Assembly (NCBI GenBank): GCA_018389105.1 | Contig: JACATO010001121.1 | Coordinates: 62,001 to 126,000 of the forward strand | DNA: 64,000 nt | Direction of reading: 5' to 3' | DNA from: Nautilus pompilius | Taxonomy: Eukaryota > Mollusca > Cephalopoda > Nautilida > Nautilidae | Part shown: in pieces, positions 34,647 to 46,120 of the stretch | Layout of the letters: the number at the start of each line of letters is the position of its first letter | How positions within the stretch are numbered: position 1 is the stretch's first letter | The notes under the pieces: generated by a model | Database searches by the model: none | Seen by the model: only the letters and a program-made list of their open reading frames with translations | What the model was told of the DNA's origin: nothing | Program-made: the position numbers and the translations under genes

Positions 34647-37600
34647 TAGCGGTGGCACGAAGAAGTGGCGAACGCTCTTCCCCCATGAGATAACCGAGCC
34701 TTGGGACGGCCCCCCCCCCACCCCCACCCCTGTAGGCAGACCCGGAATCCACCCACTAATAATCTTAACAGCCTCCACGAACGTAGCTTAAATAGAGGAA
34801 ACAGCCAAGCCTATCTCTGGGCCCGACCACAGACTCAACTTCAGCGTCAAAGGATCTCTGGAGCAACTCCTCCGACATCCACTGGCAAAAATTCTGCTCC
34901 CATGAACACGAGTGGAAATCGATAGGTTCCTCCAGACGCCTCGGACACTCACCTGCGTGTTTACCTGTCCGTAGCATAAAGGACCTGTGGCGGGGTTTTT
35001 GCTCAAGGAGCGAACACTGGCTTCTCAACCTGTACCGGCGGGATTAAGGTCGCGGACGACCGCCTTTTTCATTCTTAGCCCTTACATTTCATAGACAGGA
35101 GCGGGGAGGGGGGGGGGAGACTGAGCAAGCACCTTGGTAAATCGCACCTGTCCTGGCCTGGCCCAGGATTTTAAATAATTCCATACTAAATTCATTATTA
35201 TTGTTAACTTTCTGTCCTTTATTAAATTATTCTGTAAAAAAAAAAAAGGTCCGAAATATGTTGGTACCCATACTCGTTCTAAGGGAGATAACTTTAGATA
35301 GTATTGATGCCGAGTTGGTAAACGCTATAGGGTAAACTTGAACAGTGCCTTCAAATAGGCTCATAAGGCCTTCGTCTTTAAATTGTCAGAACCATTTGTA
35401 CAAAACACTACACCGACAATCATTCCTTTACTGTCGCAATTTTCTTTAAGGTTTGATGTACTACAAACGTTTTGCTTTGCAAATCTAGAAGTATGAATAT
35501 GTTTTCAAGGGTGTAATTTCCTAGGAAATAAATGTTATTTAATAACTGCCAATCACAATGGAGTATTATCTAATCTTGGAGACTAAATGTTCCCTTAGTT
35601 GACTCTCAAAATGATGCAAATTAATATGTAAATAATCAATAACTTTGTATTTTAAATGACTGCCTCTGACCAGTTTTGTGTAGTTGTTAATCACCTATCT
35701 TTTAGTGTAGATTTGTAATAAATTTTGATTAGAACAATGGTGACTTACGTTGATTTGATGAACATTCATCACTTACATTAGTTTGAAATATTCTCACAAC
35801 TGCCAGAAGATTTACTACAAATTAAGAATTTGTTTCTAAGATGAAAGCTGAGAAAAACAATTCTTCTGCCTTCATGTATCCCCTAGAAGATGATGATGAT
35901 GATGGTCTTTTATGGAAATAAGTCTAGCCTGTCAGTGGATTGGCAGGTGGTTGATAAGACTGACCCAGGACCCACTTGTCACATTTTGGACAGATGATGC
36001 CTGTGTCACTTTTTAATGTAGAGATCCTGTTGCACGCCACAGTCCTTGACACAAAGAGGATCTAAGAAAATCAACTAAAGCATGTAGAACTAAAAAGTAC
36101 ATGCAAATAATTTATTCAGTAAATAATCAGTAAAACAAACAGTGCATTTTAAAAGTTTTTTGTTTTTGTCTATTATAATAAACTTTGCGTCATGTGAGAA
36201 TTGGCAGAAGTAGCTGAAACCAGCAGACTCAAGTAGTGACATTATGACAGGGCTTAAGCCAGTTGGTATCACCATTTGGCACGTCTGTAGTAGTCTACTA
36301 TGCCTCAGACTGGTGCAGCACTATGGTGAGCTAGGAAAGATGATGATCTGGATCATCTTTTACACAAACACTTGGAAGTCTGACATCGATTTGCTCTAAA
36401 GAAGTTTGTGGGACAGGCACACTGTTCTGCTGTGTTTTCTAGTATATTTTGCATCATCACCGACAGAAGGAAAATTAGGTGCAGAATAGTTCATAATACC
36501 AGTTATGAACAGAAACTTCTCTGCAGAAGTCCACTGCTCTGTCTGATGAGGCAGTTTTCAAACCATTTATATGGTTGGCAAATAACACTAAATTGTGACT
36601 TAGCTGACCTGTGTCTTTTGCTAATGGTGATTGGATGACTGTCACTGGGATGATGTGACCTAGGTGAATTTTTCATGCTTTCTGTAGCTTTGTTGAGATG
36701 ACAGGTAACTTCTGACCATCCAGCAAAGCTGTGCAATCACTCTTTGGGAAAGGGCTCCATCCAACATCCATATGATTACTCTTGTTTGCTCTAGCTGTGA
36801 CAGTTTGATGCTCTGAAAAAACATCATTTCAGTAAAAGTTTCCACACACAAACAGTTTTGTTTGTCCCTGAATCAGATGCTAGTGGTGCACAAAACGAGA
36901 AACAAACAGACTTAACAAATATTGTCAAATGCAAAGACCTCTTGATACTTGAGGCACTAGATATGAAGCTGATAAAATGCAAAAGGTAATTTTGAATCTA
37001 GGGTTCTTCTGTGAGTTGGTTTTTCAGCTATGTAAAGTGAACAATTTAAACTGAAATTCCACTTGTGGTGATGAGCTGTATTTCTGTACCAAGGACGGGT
37101 TTGTTCTCTGTGGAAGGCACCTTGATGTAGTCTGCTTGTTTCACTGTTGGGAGTTGTAATATGGCTGACAGCAGCACATCTCTCTCTCTCTCCTGGTAGA
37201 TAAATTAAATTCCTATTTGCGTAAATTCAGTGGAAGTCTGATTATCATTTTTTTTTCTTAGCTTGAGGTGTTTTATTCCCAGGAAAACAATTACACCATT
37301 AACAACAGTTAAACAATAATAAACTAAAATAAGGAAAACATGAACTGTAAACACGTAATTACAACACCTGTAATCTCGCCGTAGGTGGGGTGGGTGGTGT
37401 CGCACTTGAGAGAATCTTGTTTATCGCGAGAAAAATGACCTTGCAGCGTTTACCTGTCGGGATGGAGAGACGGTGTGTGTGTGTGTGTTGGGGGGGGGTG
37501 CGTTGAAGGGGAGGTAATCGGGATGTGGTCTCGGGAGGGACAGCTGATAATTTAGCAGTAAAGAAGTGCCGGAAATTCTTAGATTTAAAAAAAAACAAAA

Positions 37601-38089
37601 AAACAGAGCATCCTTTGAAATAAGAGACCGAGAAACTGCTCGAATGCCGCTACAGAGCTGTAGATAATAGCAATAGTAATTACAGCTCGCACCGGTAATA
37701 GTGTGGTTCTGTTAAGTGGTGTTGGGAAAAGTCCACCCGGAACAAGGAAGGCAAACGAATCTATTACCTTGTATTGTTATTGTCCGTGTCATCGGCATTT
37801 TCTTCTCAGACAGAGAGACGGCCCAGGTTGCACTCGCCCTGTTTTAACCAGTTTGGCTTCTCTTATTCGAGATAAAGGTCGTGTCGTTCAGCCCCTCTCT
37901 TCGCCATTCCGGTCTCCGTCCTGGTTTTTCAACAGTCCCTCCCCCCCAACAACCTCCGGGCGCGCCGGATACGGAGGACATGTAGGGCTACTGTAGGAGA
38001 AGGGCACGTCGCTCAGGCTGGTTTATCGGTCATTAGGGGAGAGAGCCGGTAACGACAGACCCCTGACATCGGCTGCTAGCCGAGACGAG
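34647..38089. other. Noncoding region before the STAND-ankyrin gene
   Basis: The stretch includes a C-rich run near 34710-34730, a G-rich run near 35105, and AT-rich DNA to 37000. A segment at about 37010-37200 is homologous to 51375-51545, downstream of the STAND gene. A GT run lies near 37476-37490. From about 37600 the DNA becomes GC-rich and is the likely promoter and 5' UTR of the gene starting at 38090. Confidence 0.4.
37010..37200 (+). repeat. Copy of sequence found downstream of the STAND-ankyrin gene
   Basis: It shares ordered phrases with 51375-51545, notably TGGCTGACAGC followed by ACATCTCTCTC and CCTGGTAGAT, with intervening diverged bases. The two copies are in the same orientation on either side of the STAND-ankyrin gene. 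Confidence 0.5.
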
Positions 38090-38129
38090 ATGGCTGAGGG
38101 GCGAGGACCCGGAGAAGGAGGCGTGGCAG
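38090..38129 (+). CDS. Exon 1 of STAND-ankyrin gene
   Basis: ATG 38090 (gagATGG) starts 13 codons, MAEGRGPGEGGVA, and ends GCAG/GTGAGA, an excellent donor in phase 1. Phase 1 is the phase required by every later exon of the locus. The preceding 500 bases are GC-rich, as expected for a promoter. Short glycine-rich starts of this kind are poorly conserved, so this exon is the least certain part of the model. Confidence 0.5.
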
Positions 38130-38640
38130 GTGAGATAGGCTCCGCAGTCGGTCTCTTCTTGGCTGCAGATCTGTGATTGTATAACAATAGTATTTGTAAT
38201 AATATCACAGGTGAGATAGGCTCCGCAGGCGGTCTCTTCTAACCCTGACATCTTGGCTACAGATCTGTGATTGTATAACAATAGTATTTGTAATAATATC
38301 ACAGGTGAGATAGGCTCCGCAGGCGGTCTCTTCTAACCCTGACATCTTGGCTGCAGATCTGTGATTGTATAACAATAGTATTTGTAATAATATCACAGGT
38401 GAGATAGGCTCCGCAGGCGGTCTCTTCTTGGCTGCAGATCTGTGATTGTATAACAATAGTATTTGTAATAATACCACAGGTGAGATAGGCTCCGCAGGCG
38501 GTCTCTTCTTGGCTGCAGATCTGTGATTGTATAATAATAGTATTTGTAATAATATCACAGGTGAGATAGGCTCCGCAGGCAGTCTCTTCTTGGCTACATA
38601 TCTGTGATTGTATAACAATAGTATTTGTAATAATACAGGT
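38130..38640 (+). repeat. Tandem repeat in intron 1 carrying splice-site-like junctions
   Basis: Six imperfect units of about 78-97 bp follow each other. Each begins with GTGAGATAGGCTCCGCAG and ends with GTATTTGTAATAATA then a CACAG-like end, so unit joints read CAG/GTGAGAT. The first unit's start is the exon 1 donor itself. Units differ mainly by the presence or absence of an AACCCTGACATC insert. The opposing-strand frame over it is a product of the repeat and not a gene. Confidence 0.9.
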
Positions 38641-38848
38641 TTTTGGTTAAAACCCCAAATAAGCTACACCTGCGTGTTTTTGTGTTGACTGGGTCCCCTA
38701 AACAGCCAACAATTAGAATTGACGGTACTGTTACAATTGAAAAGACATGATCACACTGCCTGAGAAATGTGTTTACATGGACCGTCTTTTCCGTGTTTTA
38801 TTAATCTTTAGAATTATCAGCTGTAAGTAAACAAAGTATCACTCGTAG

Positions 38849-38980
38849 GTGAGGTTAGGGCGAAGATTGGCATGGGGATCAGCAGAAGAATATATCCATC
38901 TTCATCAGTTCTGGTACTTGCTCAAGATGGCAACCTAAAGCAGATCATCGACAGCAACGACTTACCTGTCAACCATAAAG
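38849..38980 (+). CDS. Exon 2 of STAND-ankyrin gene
   Basis: This 132-base exon is open in the required frame and symmetric (phase 1 to 1), bounded by CTCGTAG and AAAG/GTTAAT. It encodes a basic start (VRAKIGMGISRR) and then SSSVLVLAQDGNLKQIID, followed by a polar tail ending NHK. The DGNLKQII segment aligns with the core motif of exons 3 and 4. The pyrimidine tract before the acceptor is weak, so the 5' edge is less sure than the 3' edge. Confidence 0.5.
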
Positions 38981-39147
38981 GTTAATAATTTGAAAGTCTT
39001 TCATAGTCTTACTGTTAGCAGTTAGTAGTTGATATACGGCCAGAATTGTTAAATGTGGTAAAACATTTTTTTAAATACTTTAAATTCTGAAGGTTTTGTC
39101 ATTTTCGTTTGTTAAATGTTTTTGAAATAACTTTTGTTTTTCAACAG

Positions 39148-39213
39148 GGTCCTCATATATGTTTGTCCAGGCTGGTAATATCAATGTTGTTAATACTGCA
39201 CCAGATCATAAAG
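39148..39213 (+). CDS. Exon 3 of STAND-ankyrin gene, short beta-type motif
   Basis: A TTTTTCAACAG acceptor and a perfect AAAG/GTAAGT donor enclose 66 bases (22 codons, phase 1 to 1). They encode SSYMFVQAGNINVVNTA plus a short DHK tail. The V-Q-x-G-N-x-N-hydrophobic core resembles RHIM and HET-s-type amyloid motifs, though the third RHIM position is Ala. It is homologous in pattern to exon 4 and the end of exon 2. Confidence 0.65.
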
Positions 39214-40334
39214 GTAAGTTCTGACTATGTATACTGTATATGGCAGTTCTTCACACTTACTGTGAACTGATGAGGAAAGGTGTGTCCAGAATAACCACTG
39301 TGAATGATGCATTGCCAGGAGTCCAAGACTGTCATCAAGGCTCTTCCTTGAAATAAAAATCTGTAGCATTATATTTAGAGTGGCATTTCTGTGTCTAACT
39401 ACTACTATATAATTTGATGTACTGTGAAATTTCTGAACTAATTCTCATTTTGATTGTCAATAACCAAAATCAATCAATCTGTAAATTTGTGTTAGTAAGC
39501 AGAGTGAAATTTGTCATAATGTCCAATTAGTGGCCTCTCTTTTGTGAATGTTGACAATAGGGAATATTTTATAGTTGACTGAAGTGTTAGGAAGTTTATC
39601 AGCAGAGTTTGGAAAGTAAATAGAATGTGGTTTTGTTCTTACTGAACAATAGACATACAGTTCGGTAATAATAGGATGTTACCTAATATCTCTTGGTATC
39701 AGGTGTTAGTGCACTTGAGTAAAGCTATCAATATTGTATTGCTTGAAGGGAGGGATGGGTTAGTTATGGTTAACAAATCACTAAAGTCTTAATGAAATTT
39801 TTTGGTTTTATCAAACTGACAAGAGGGGAAACTGTAAAGACAAAGTGAAAGTAACTTTGAAATCATAGTTGAAAGGAGATTTTTGATGATGAAGAAATGA
39901 CTGAATATTAAGAATAAAGATGATGTACTACTATTAGCAAGATACAGCATGCAGAGGGGATTAGGCCCCACCCTCTTCGGTACTTTTCTCCCTCTAGGAC
40001 TGTTGTCCCCCTAAAAATACAAAATGGTCATCTACCTAAATGAAGATGTTTGTTTTTTTTCCATATACTGTAAAATTATATATCAAAGACAAAGCATGTT
40101 TGATAGACTGTGCTTTTCTCTCTGTTGAGATTTTATATATATTTACAAGCAACATCCAAGACAATTTTCAGTGATTGATGCCTAGGTGAGGAGGCTGTTA
40201 TGCTTTTGAATGATCTAAAAAGACTGAACAGTGACATCAAAGGATGTAGCTTAGTTAAGTATTAATTAATAGAACAAAGTGGTATAAATAAGGAACTTGA
40301 ATAATGTTGTTTTCATAACTTAATGTCTACATCA

Positions 40335-41915
40335 CCGAGTACATTGAATCTGTTTGTGGAGGAAATAAGCTAGTCCTTGATGGACATATTTATACTGTGC
40401 AGAAGATCCTTGTAAATGGTGTGATGTCATATGAATGTGAACAGTGAAGGCGAGGAATGTGCAAGGTGAAGGTTCATGATGGTCAAGTTGGCAGACTTCA
40501 TGAGTGTACTCAAGCTCCAGATGCACCAAGATCAGAAATGCTGCATGTTCGTAATGTGATAGATGGTGAGGAAACAGCACAGCAGATCACTTCAAAATCC
40601 CTATCATCCATATCTGAAGCTGCCGTTGTACAACTTCCAGCTATCCGTTCAATCCACCATACCATTCGTAAGCAAAGATAAGCTTCTGGGAACTCATCCT
40701 ATTCAAACCAGCCTTGCTGAACTAATCACATCTGAACAGTACAAGGTAACGATTCTCTTTTACTATTCTAATGATATCAAAACATTAATTATGTGAACCC
40801 AAACTTATGATAGTATTTAAGTAAATATATAAGTTGTTGCCTGTATATGTAAGTTACCCAGGTCAGAACTGACTTAGATAATAATTTCAGAAGTTGTCAT
40901 TGTGATTAACTTCACTGTTGCTTTCTTTCTTGCTATGTTATTGGATTAGCTAGTATCATATGTTGCTGGAAATACAACAATAATAATAACAGTGACAAAG
41001 AAATATAAATGTTCATTTTCACAGGTTACTCTATGGGGTGATTGCTTTCTTCAGTATGACAGCAACAACACAAACCACAGTGTTCTATTACTTGCATCTG
41101 ATACCACCTTGACTCTGCTCCAAAACTCTGATTGGTTTGCTGATGGTACTTTTAAGGTTGTCCTGGAGCTTTTTTTAATCAGTTATACATTATCCATTCC
41201 TTGAAAGAACACTACATAATCCTGTGTTTATGTCTTATTCCCCAACAAGCAAGAAGCCACATACATCATTGTTCTGCAACAGCAGCTCAACTCAATCCCA
41301 GTTCAATAACGACTGACTTTGAATCTGCTGCTACCAGTGCTACATGCACCATTTTCCCAGATGCAACCAAGGAAGAATGTTTCTATCACCACACCTGGTG
41401 TGTGTACCGCAGTCCAGGAAGCTGGTCTACAATGGTTGTACACAGAAGATAGTGATTTTTAGATATCAGTTTGCATGCTACCGGCACTCGCTTCATTCCA
41501 GAGGAAGAGCTCATTGATGCTTTTGAGATGTTGCAGGAAGAACTACCAGAAGAGGCCATGATAATTTGTGACTACTTTGTGGGCACATTCGTAGGCTGTG
41601 AACGTAGTGGTGGTCTTCGTCACCATCAGCAACAGCCAAGGTTTCCAATCTCTCTCTGAAATGTGCATGACAGAACCGAAAGAGGTTTTCCACGCACAAA
41701 CAACCACCATGTTGAGGGCTGGCTTTGGAGATTCCAAATAAATGTTGTTGCCAACCATCCAAACTTGGATGGTTGCTGGTTACCTGCCTGCACCAAAACA
41801 CAAACAACACCAGATAAATAGGCAATCCATCAGAACATTCATTGCAATGTATGAGAACAAACGTGTGATAGAATATCTCGTGGTATTGCCCACGATATCT
41901 CATTCTAAACTGTTG
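40335..41915 (+). mobile_element. MULE transposase fossil with FLYWCH-type N-terminus (in intron 3)
   Basis: Broken + frames show a FLYWCH-like zinc-finger region (LVLDGHIY near 40375, then CKVKVHDGQVGRLHECTQ near 40460) and SEAAVVQLPAIRSIHHTI near 40615. The Mutator-like core follows: WFADGTFKVV near 41135, the TDFESAA region near 41312 with CFYHHTW shortly after, and NNHVEGW near 41700. The order matches FLYWCH/MULE proteins. Stops and frame changes make it inactive. Its orientation is the same as the host gene. Confidence 0.75.
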
Positions 41916-44623
41916 TGACTACTAGAAAATTCATCGAAAATCAGTAACTAATATGCTGACAGTTGTATGTATGTTTGTTTTTGTTTTTTTAATGTAGACA
42001 TATTACCTCAACAATTTTTCTTACCTTATTTGACACACACTAACTATGTGTACTTTATGGATAATAAAAGGAGGGATAAATAACAAGTTGCTTTAATTCA
42101 AAATTTATGGAGGGGCAACAGACCTAGAGTCACAAAAGGCCAGTGGGGGGACAATGGGCCTAGACCCCATTAATTTGTTTGTGGTGCTATAACTTTATTC
42201 AGAAGGTGTATATGACTTGAGACAACTTGCTCATCTGAGAGACAGGCAAGTAAACTGAATGATTGATGGATTATTAAGTACTTTCTCCATTTGTCTGCAT
42301 TGATGAATGGCTGGGTAGCTGTATAGAAATGCATTTCTAATGTTTATTTCAGTATCAGGTGGTCTACTGATAAGACAATTTTGAGTCTTGTTCAGAAATG
42401 TCTTGATGTGCTGTATCTCTTTTGCATTGTTCTTCTTTACCTTTCCAAGCTGATTGTGTGGCTTTCTCTCAGGCAGGCTGTTTTTATAAATAACATGAAC
42501 AGCTCATGGGTTAATCCTGGGGCTTGGCCCATCTATTAAGATCATAGCCATGAAGAAAGGATTGGCAACCTTTGAATGTGAATATGCCATATTTTGGGTT
42601 CTTAGATTTTAGTATTACAACCCCAGATACATAAAAGGAGACAGGTAATTTCTTACCACAGTCTCTAGAAAGAGGCAGTTTTCCTTATGATTTTGACTGG
42701 AGGAGAGTTAGCGGTAACTCTTTAGTCTGTTTTTAAATAGAATATTACACTAAAATAAAGATAAAACTGACAGAAATGGCACAGTTGTGTATTTGCTACT
42801 GACTCACCAGAATTTTGTTCCTCCTAGTTGTTTGTATTATGTATACACATTATTACCATGATTTTTATTTACTCTTAGGAATTACTGCTAATTCTCAGCA
42901 ATGTAAAATGTTCTTTCTCTTTGTTTATTTAAAAAAAAAACAAACTGTCAACAGTCTGATATTCTTCCTCGTAATACTACAACAAGCCTAAAAAATATCT
43001 AAGGCAGCCACATAGATCTGTTTGATTTGTGAGGCAATGCGGAAATTCATTCAAATACAAGGCAAGCCAGAACAAAAATTAAGCTTTTATTTACTGTAAT
43101 CATAACGTTATATAAAAATATAGGCTAAAATAATTTAGTTAATGACCAATGATAATATTGTTTGTAGACTAGAACCAAGTAGGAAGTTATGTCCTTTTTA
43201 ATAAGTCTCATTTTTCTCTCAACTCTGTAGATTTCTGCTGTTTGTCATCTGTCCAGACATTCTGTTTTTTCAAGATTCCTCTCATAAAATTATTAAAAAA
43301 TATTTGAGCTGGGTTTCGGTTTCTTTACAGTGTATCCATTATGATATTCACTGGGCATGCATGGCTTGTGACTTTGTATATCACTTTCTGTTAATACTTT
43401 CTCAGCTGCCAGCCTGCTTGTGTCCTCTCTATTTTAAAGTTATCATTTCAGTTTGAAGACACAGCCTTCAATTCTTATCAGATTGATATAGAATCCTAGT
43501 GCTGAGCTCGAGTTGTTTTTAGCAAATGGAACCAAAAATAGTAGCTTTTGACTTATGATGTAAATATATATATATTAAGTCTAATAACAGTCTATACCTC
43601 TGGTAAAAAATAGAGGCAGGTTTTGGTATTAGCTTAGTTTCTCTTTACAGTTTCGGAATGTTGGCTAGCATGGTAGATCAACAACATTCCCATTCTGCTA
43701 ATAGGAAACCCAGTAATCTGATTTTTTTAAATGGGCACGGATGAGTAATCTCTCGTTCAGATTGTGGTTAGCTTTGTGGTAATTTGGTTAATAGCTGTTA
43801 AGTTGAAACTGATGGTAATTCTGGCTAATTCATCATAACAATATGAAATGCCTTTTTATTTTTCCATATAGATTTTATTTTTTTTGTTGCTGACTTTAAT
43901 GTAAAGATGATGCAACAAAAAATATTGGCTTACTTTTGCAAAGGATGTTTGAGTGTCCAAGTGGGGACAACTCCACACCTGAATACTGAATAACTAGTTC
44001 TGATTTAGTTTTTTTTAGAACAATAAGTTGAATGCGAAATGAGAAATATTTATTTTAGTTGTCGCCTTGTTCTGTCTGATTATTTCTTGTTTCTCCTTAA
44101 AAAATGTGATCCAAATTCTGTGCTATTAATGTTGTCAGGTCAGAGGGTGTCAAAATTATCATTGCAGTAGGTGGTGGGGTGAATTTTACCTCCACAGAGT
44201 ATTTATTTATGAATTTGGTTTCAATATAAGTAATTCTAACATAAGTTACTTGAGCCAAAAATAATGCGTCTCTGTTTGTATAGTTACTAAAGAGTTTGGT
44301 TTTCTTCAGCCTGGAGACGTTTGGTTGAGTATGCTAAAGGAAATCTGACAGAATTATTTTACTTCATGTGACTCCCAGTTCTTTTCATATGCATTTAAAT
44401 TTTTTTTTGATACTAAACCAAATTGTTTTTAGGAAATATAAATAAAAACCAAGAATTCTAGTGTAAAAGTATGACTTACTATATTTGGTGATTGTCGGCT
44501 TGCTGTCTTATGACCTAAGTAAATCTCCAGATCTACTTGGTGCTTACCACCACAAACTCTTCCTCTGTAGAATTAGCTGTTTTGAAACGACACAAACCGT
44601 ATCTTTGATTTTATCTTCAGCAG

Positions 44624-44692
44624 GCTCTGTAACTCATGTCAAAACTGACAACCTCACTATTATCCAGGGAACAACAGCCAGTAGAGACACAG
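44624..44692 (+). CDS. Exon 4 of STAND-ankyrin gene, short beta-type motif
   Basis: 69 bases between TTATCTTCAGCAG and ACACAG/GTGAGT, phase 1 to 1, encode SVTHVKTDNLTIIQGTT and a short polar tail. Position by position it follows exon 3: Ser, Val, three or four residues, Asn, hydrophobic, x, two hydrophobics. The acceptor is a CAGCAG tandem; using the first AG would add one codon without changing the frame. Confidence 0.65.
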
Positions 44693-46120
44693 GTGAGTAG
44701 ATGTCTGCCTGTTTGTGCTGGGAAATTTCGGAAATTACTTTAATTTGTCTATATTCTTTTTTAGTTTCAAATATGAATAAAATTAATAACAAATTTCTTG
44801 TTTCTAAGTAAAAAAAAAAAAAAAAAATTAAAGGCTAAAATCTAAAATTCTGACTTAACTCCGACTAATTAGAGAGAGAAGTAAAAATGAACATTCTTAA
44901 GGAAACAGCTACTGGACATTTTTGCTCATACATCTCATAAATGGTGAAAAGGAATGGGGTAGTCAGATTTTCTATTCTGTTTAAAGATTGTAGTGATATT
45001 TTTGTTGGTCATTTTTGACCGACCAGGTGTTGAGAACGGTCTGTAATTTTAGAACAAACACTTTCTGTTGTGAAGCTGAACAATGTCATATTAGACCTGG
45101 TCACTTTCTCGCACAGACCTGAACATGTGCTTATCGTGCTACGAGTACAAGACAACTTTTAATGTAAATTCCCAAAGTATACATCAAGGTGATTTTTAAA
45201 TAAGAAAAAGGTGGAGCCTTCACCAAGTAAGTAAATTAAATAAATGTTAGTATGCAGGTATGGAAGATTAATAGACAGAGGATGAAATGTCTTGTCAAGA
45301 GGTCTTCTGTCTGCAGTGGCTGGCCAGTAGCTTTTTTTTTTTGTTTTTAAACTAATTCAGCCTGATATTCTTCAAGTGATGACTGGCCAATCCTCCTGAG
45401 TCAGATCAGGTCTGCTGAAAATTCACGATAGTAGTACAAGTAAACTTTGCTTTGTTTGCCTGTATTTAAACAGATGGCCTAAGAGATCTGTTAACTAAAT
45501 TACATTTAACTGTTTGAATTCTCAATGCAGATCAGGTTTTTTTTTAATGACTCAAAAAAGGAAGTTATTTTAGTTTTTTTGCACACAGATTATTCATCAA
45601 AAATATGATGTTTGCTTTTTTTGCTGGATCACTTTTCCAATGTTGTAGAATTCAGACAGTTTCACAGCCTGAATATAACCCAGAAATTGTGATTTTTAAT
45701 TTGCAAAGCAGTCAAAAGATGCAAAAAATGTGCTTTTGTGACTGACTAAGTCTATAATCAGTGACATGACGGAGAGCAGAATTTAAAACCTTTCGGTCAA
45801 ATGATAATTGCTTCGGGGAGGTTGGTTTGACCTGATTGCAGAAATTAGAGACTCTGACACCTGTGGAGTTTTCAGGCATATCCTTGCATGGTAATAAAGA
45901 TCCAAAGCTAAAATATTTCATGCCAGGTTAATTACTGAGGTCCAGTCACAGCTACCAATGTTCAAGCAGTGCTGACTGGACTTTTGCTGTGTTACAAGGC
46001 AGATAGATATTTAAATATTGATAGGTGAGATCAGAATTATTCCCGCCTGGCAGTAGAGGGGGTTGGAATAAGAATAAACGCAGTCTTGTATCACTTGGTT
46101 TTCTTGATGGTCTCTTGTAG

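Noticed and set aside
38033-38618. Minus-strand repetitive frames (LLYNHRSAAKK type)
   Set aside because: They arise from the intron 1 tandem repeat, whose unit length happens to preserve a frame in places; there is no gene context.
38130-38640. Possible CRISPR-like array
   Set aside because: Units are contiguous with no unique spacers, and the context is a eukaryotic intron.
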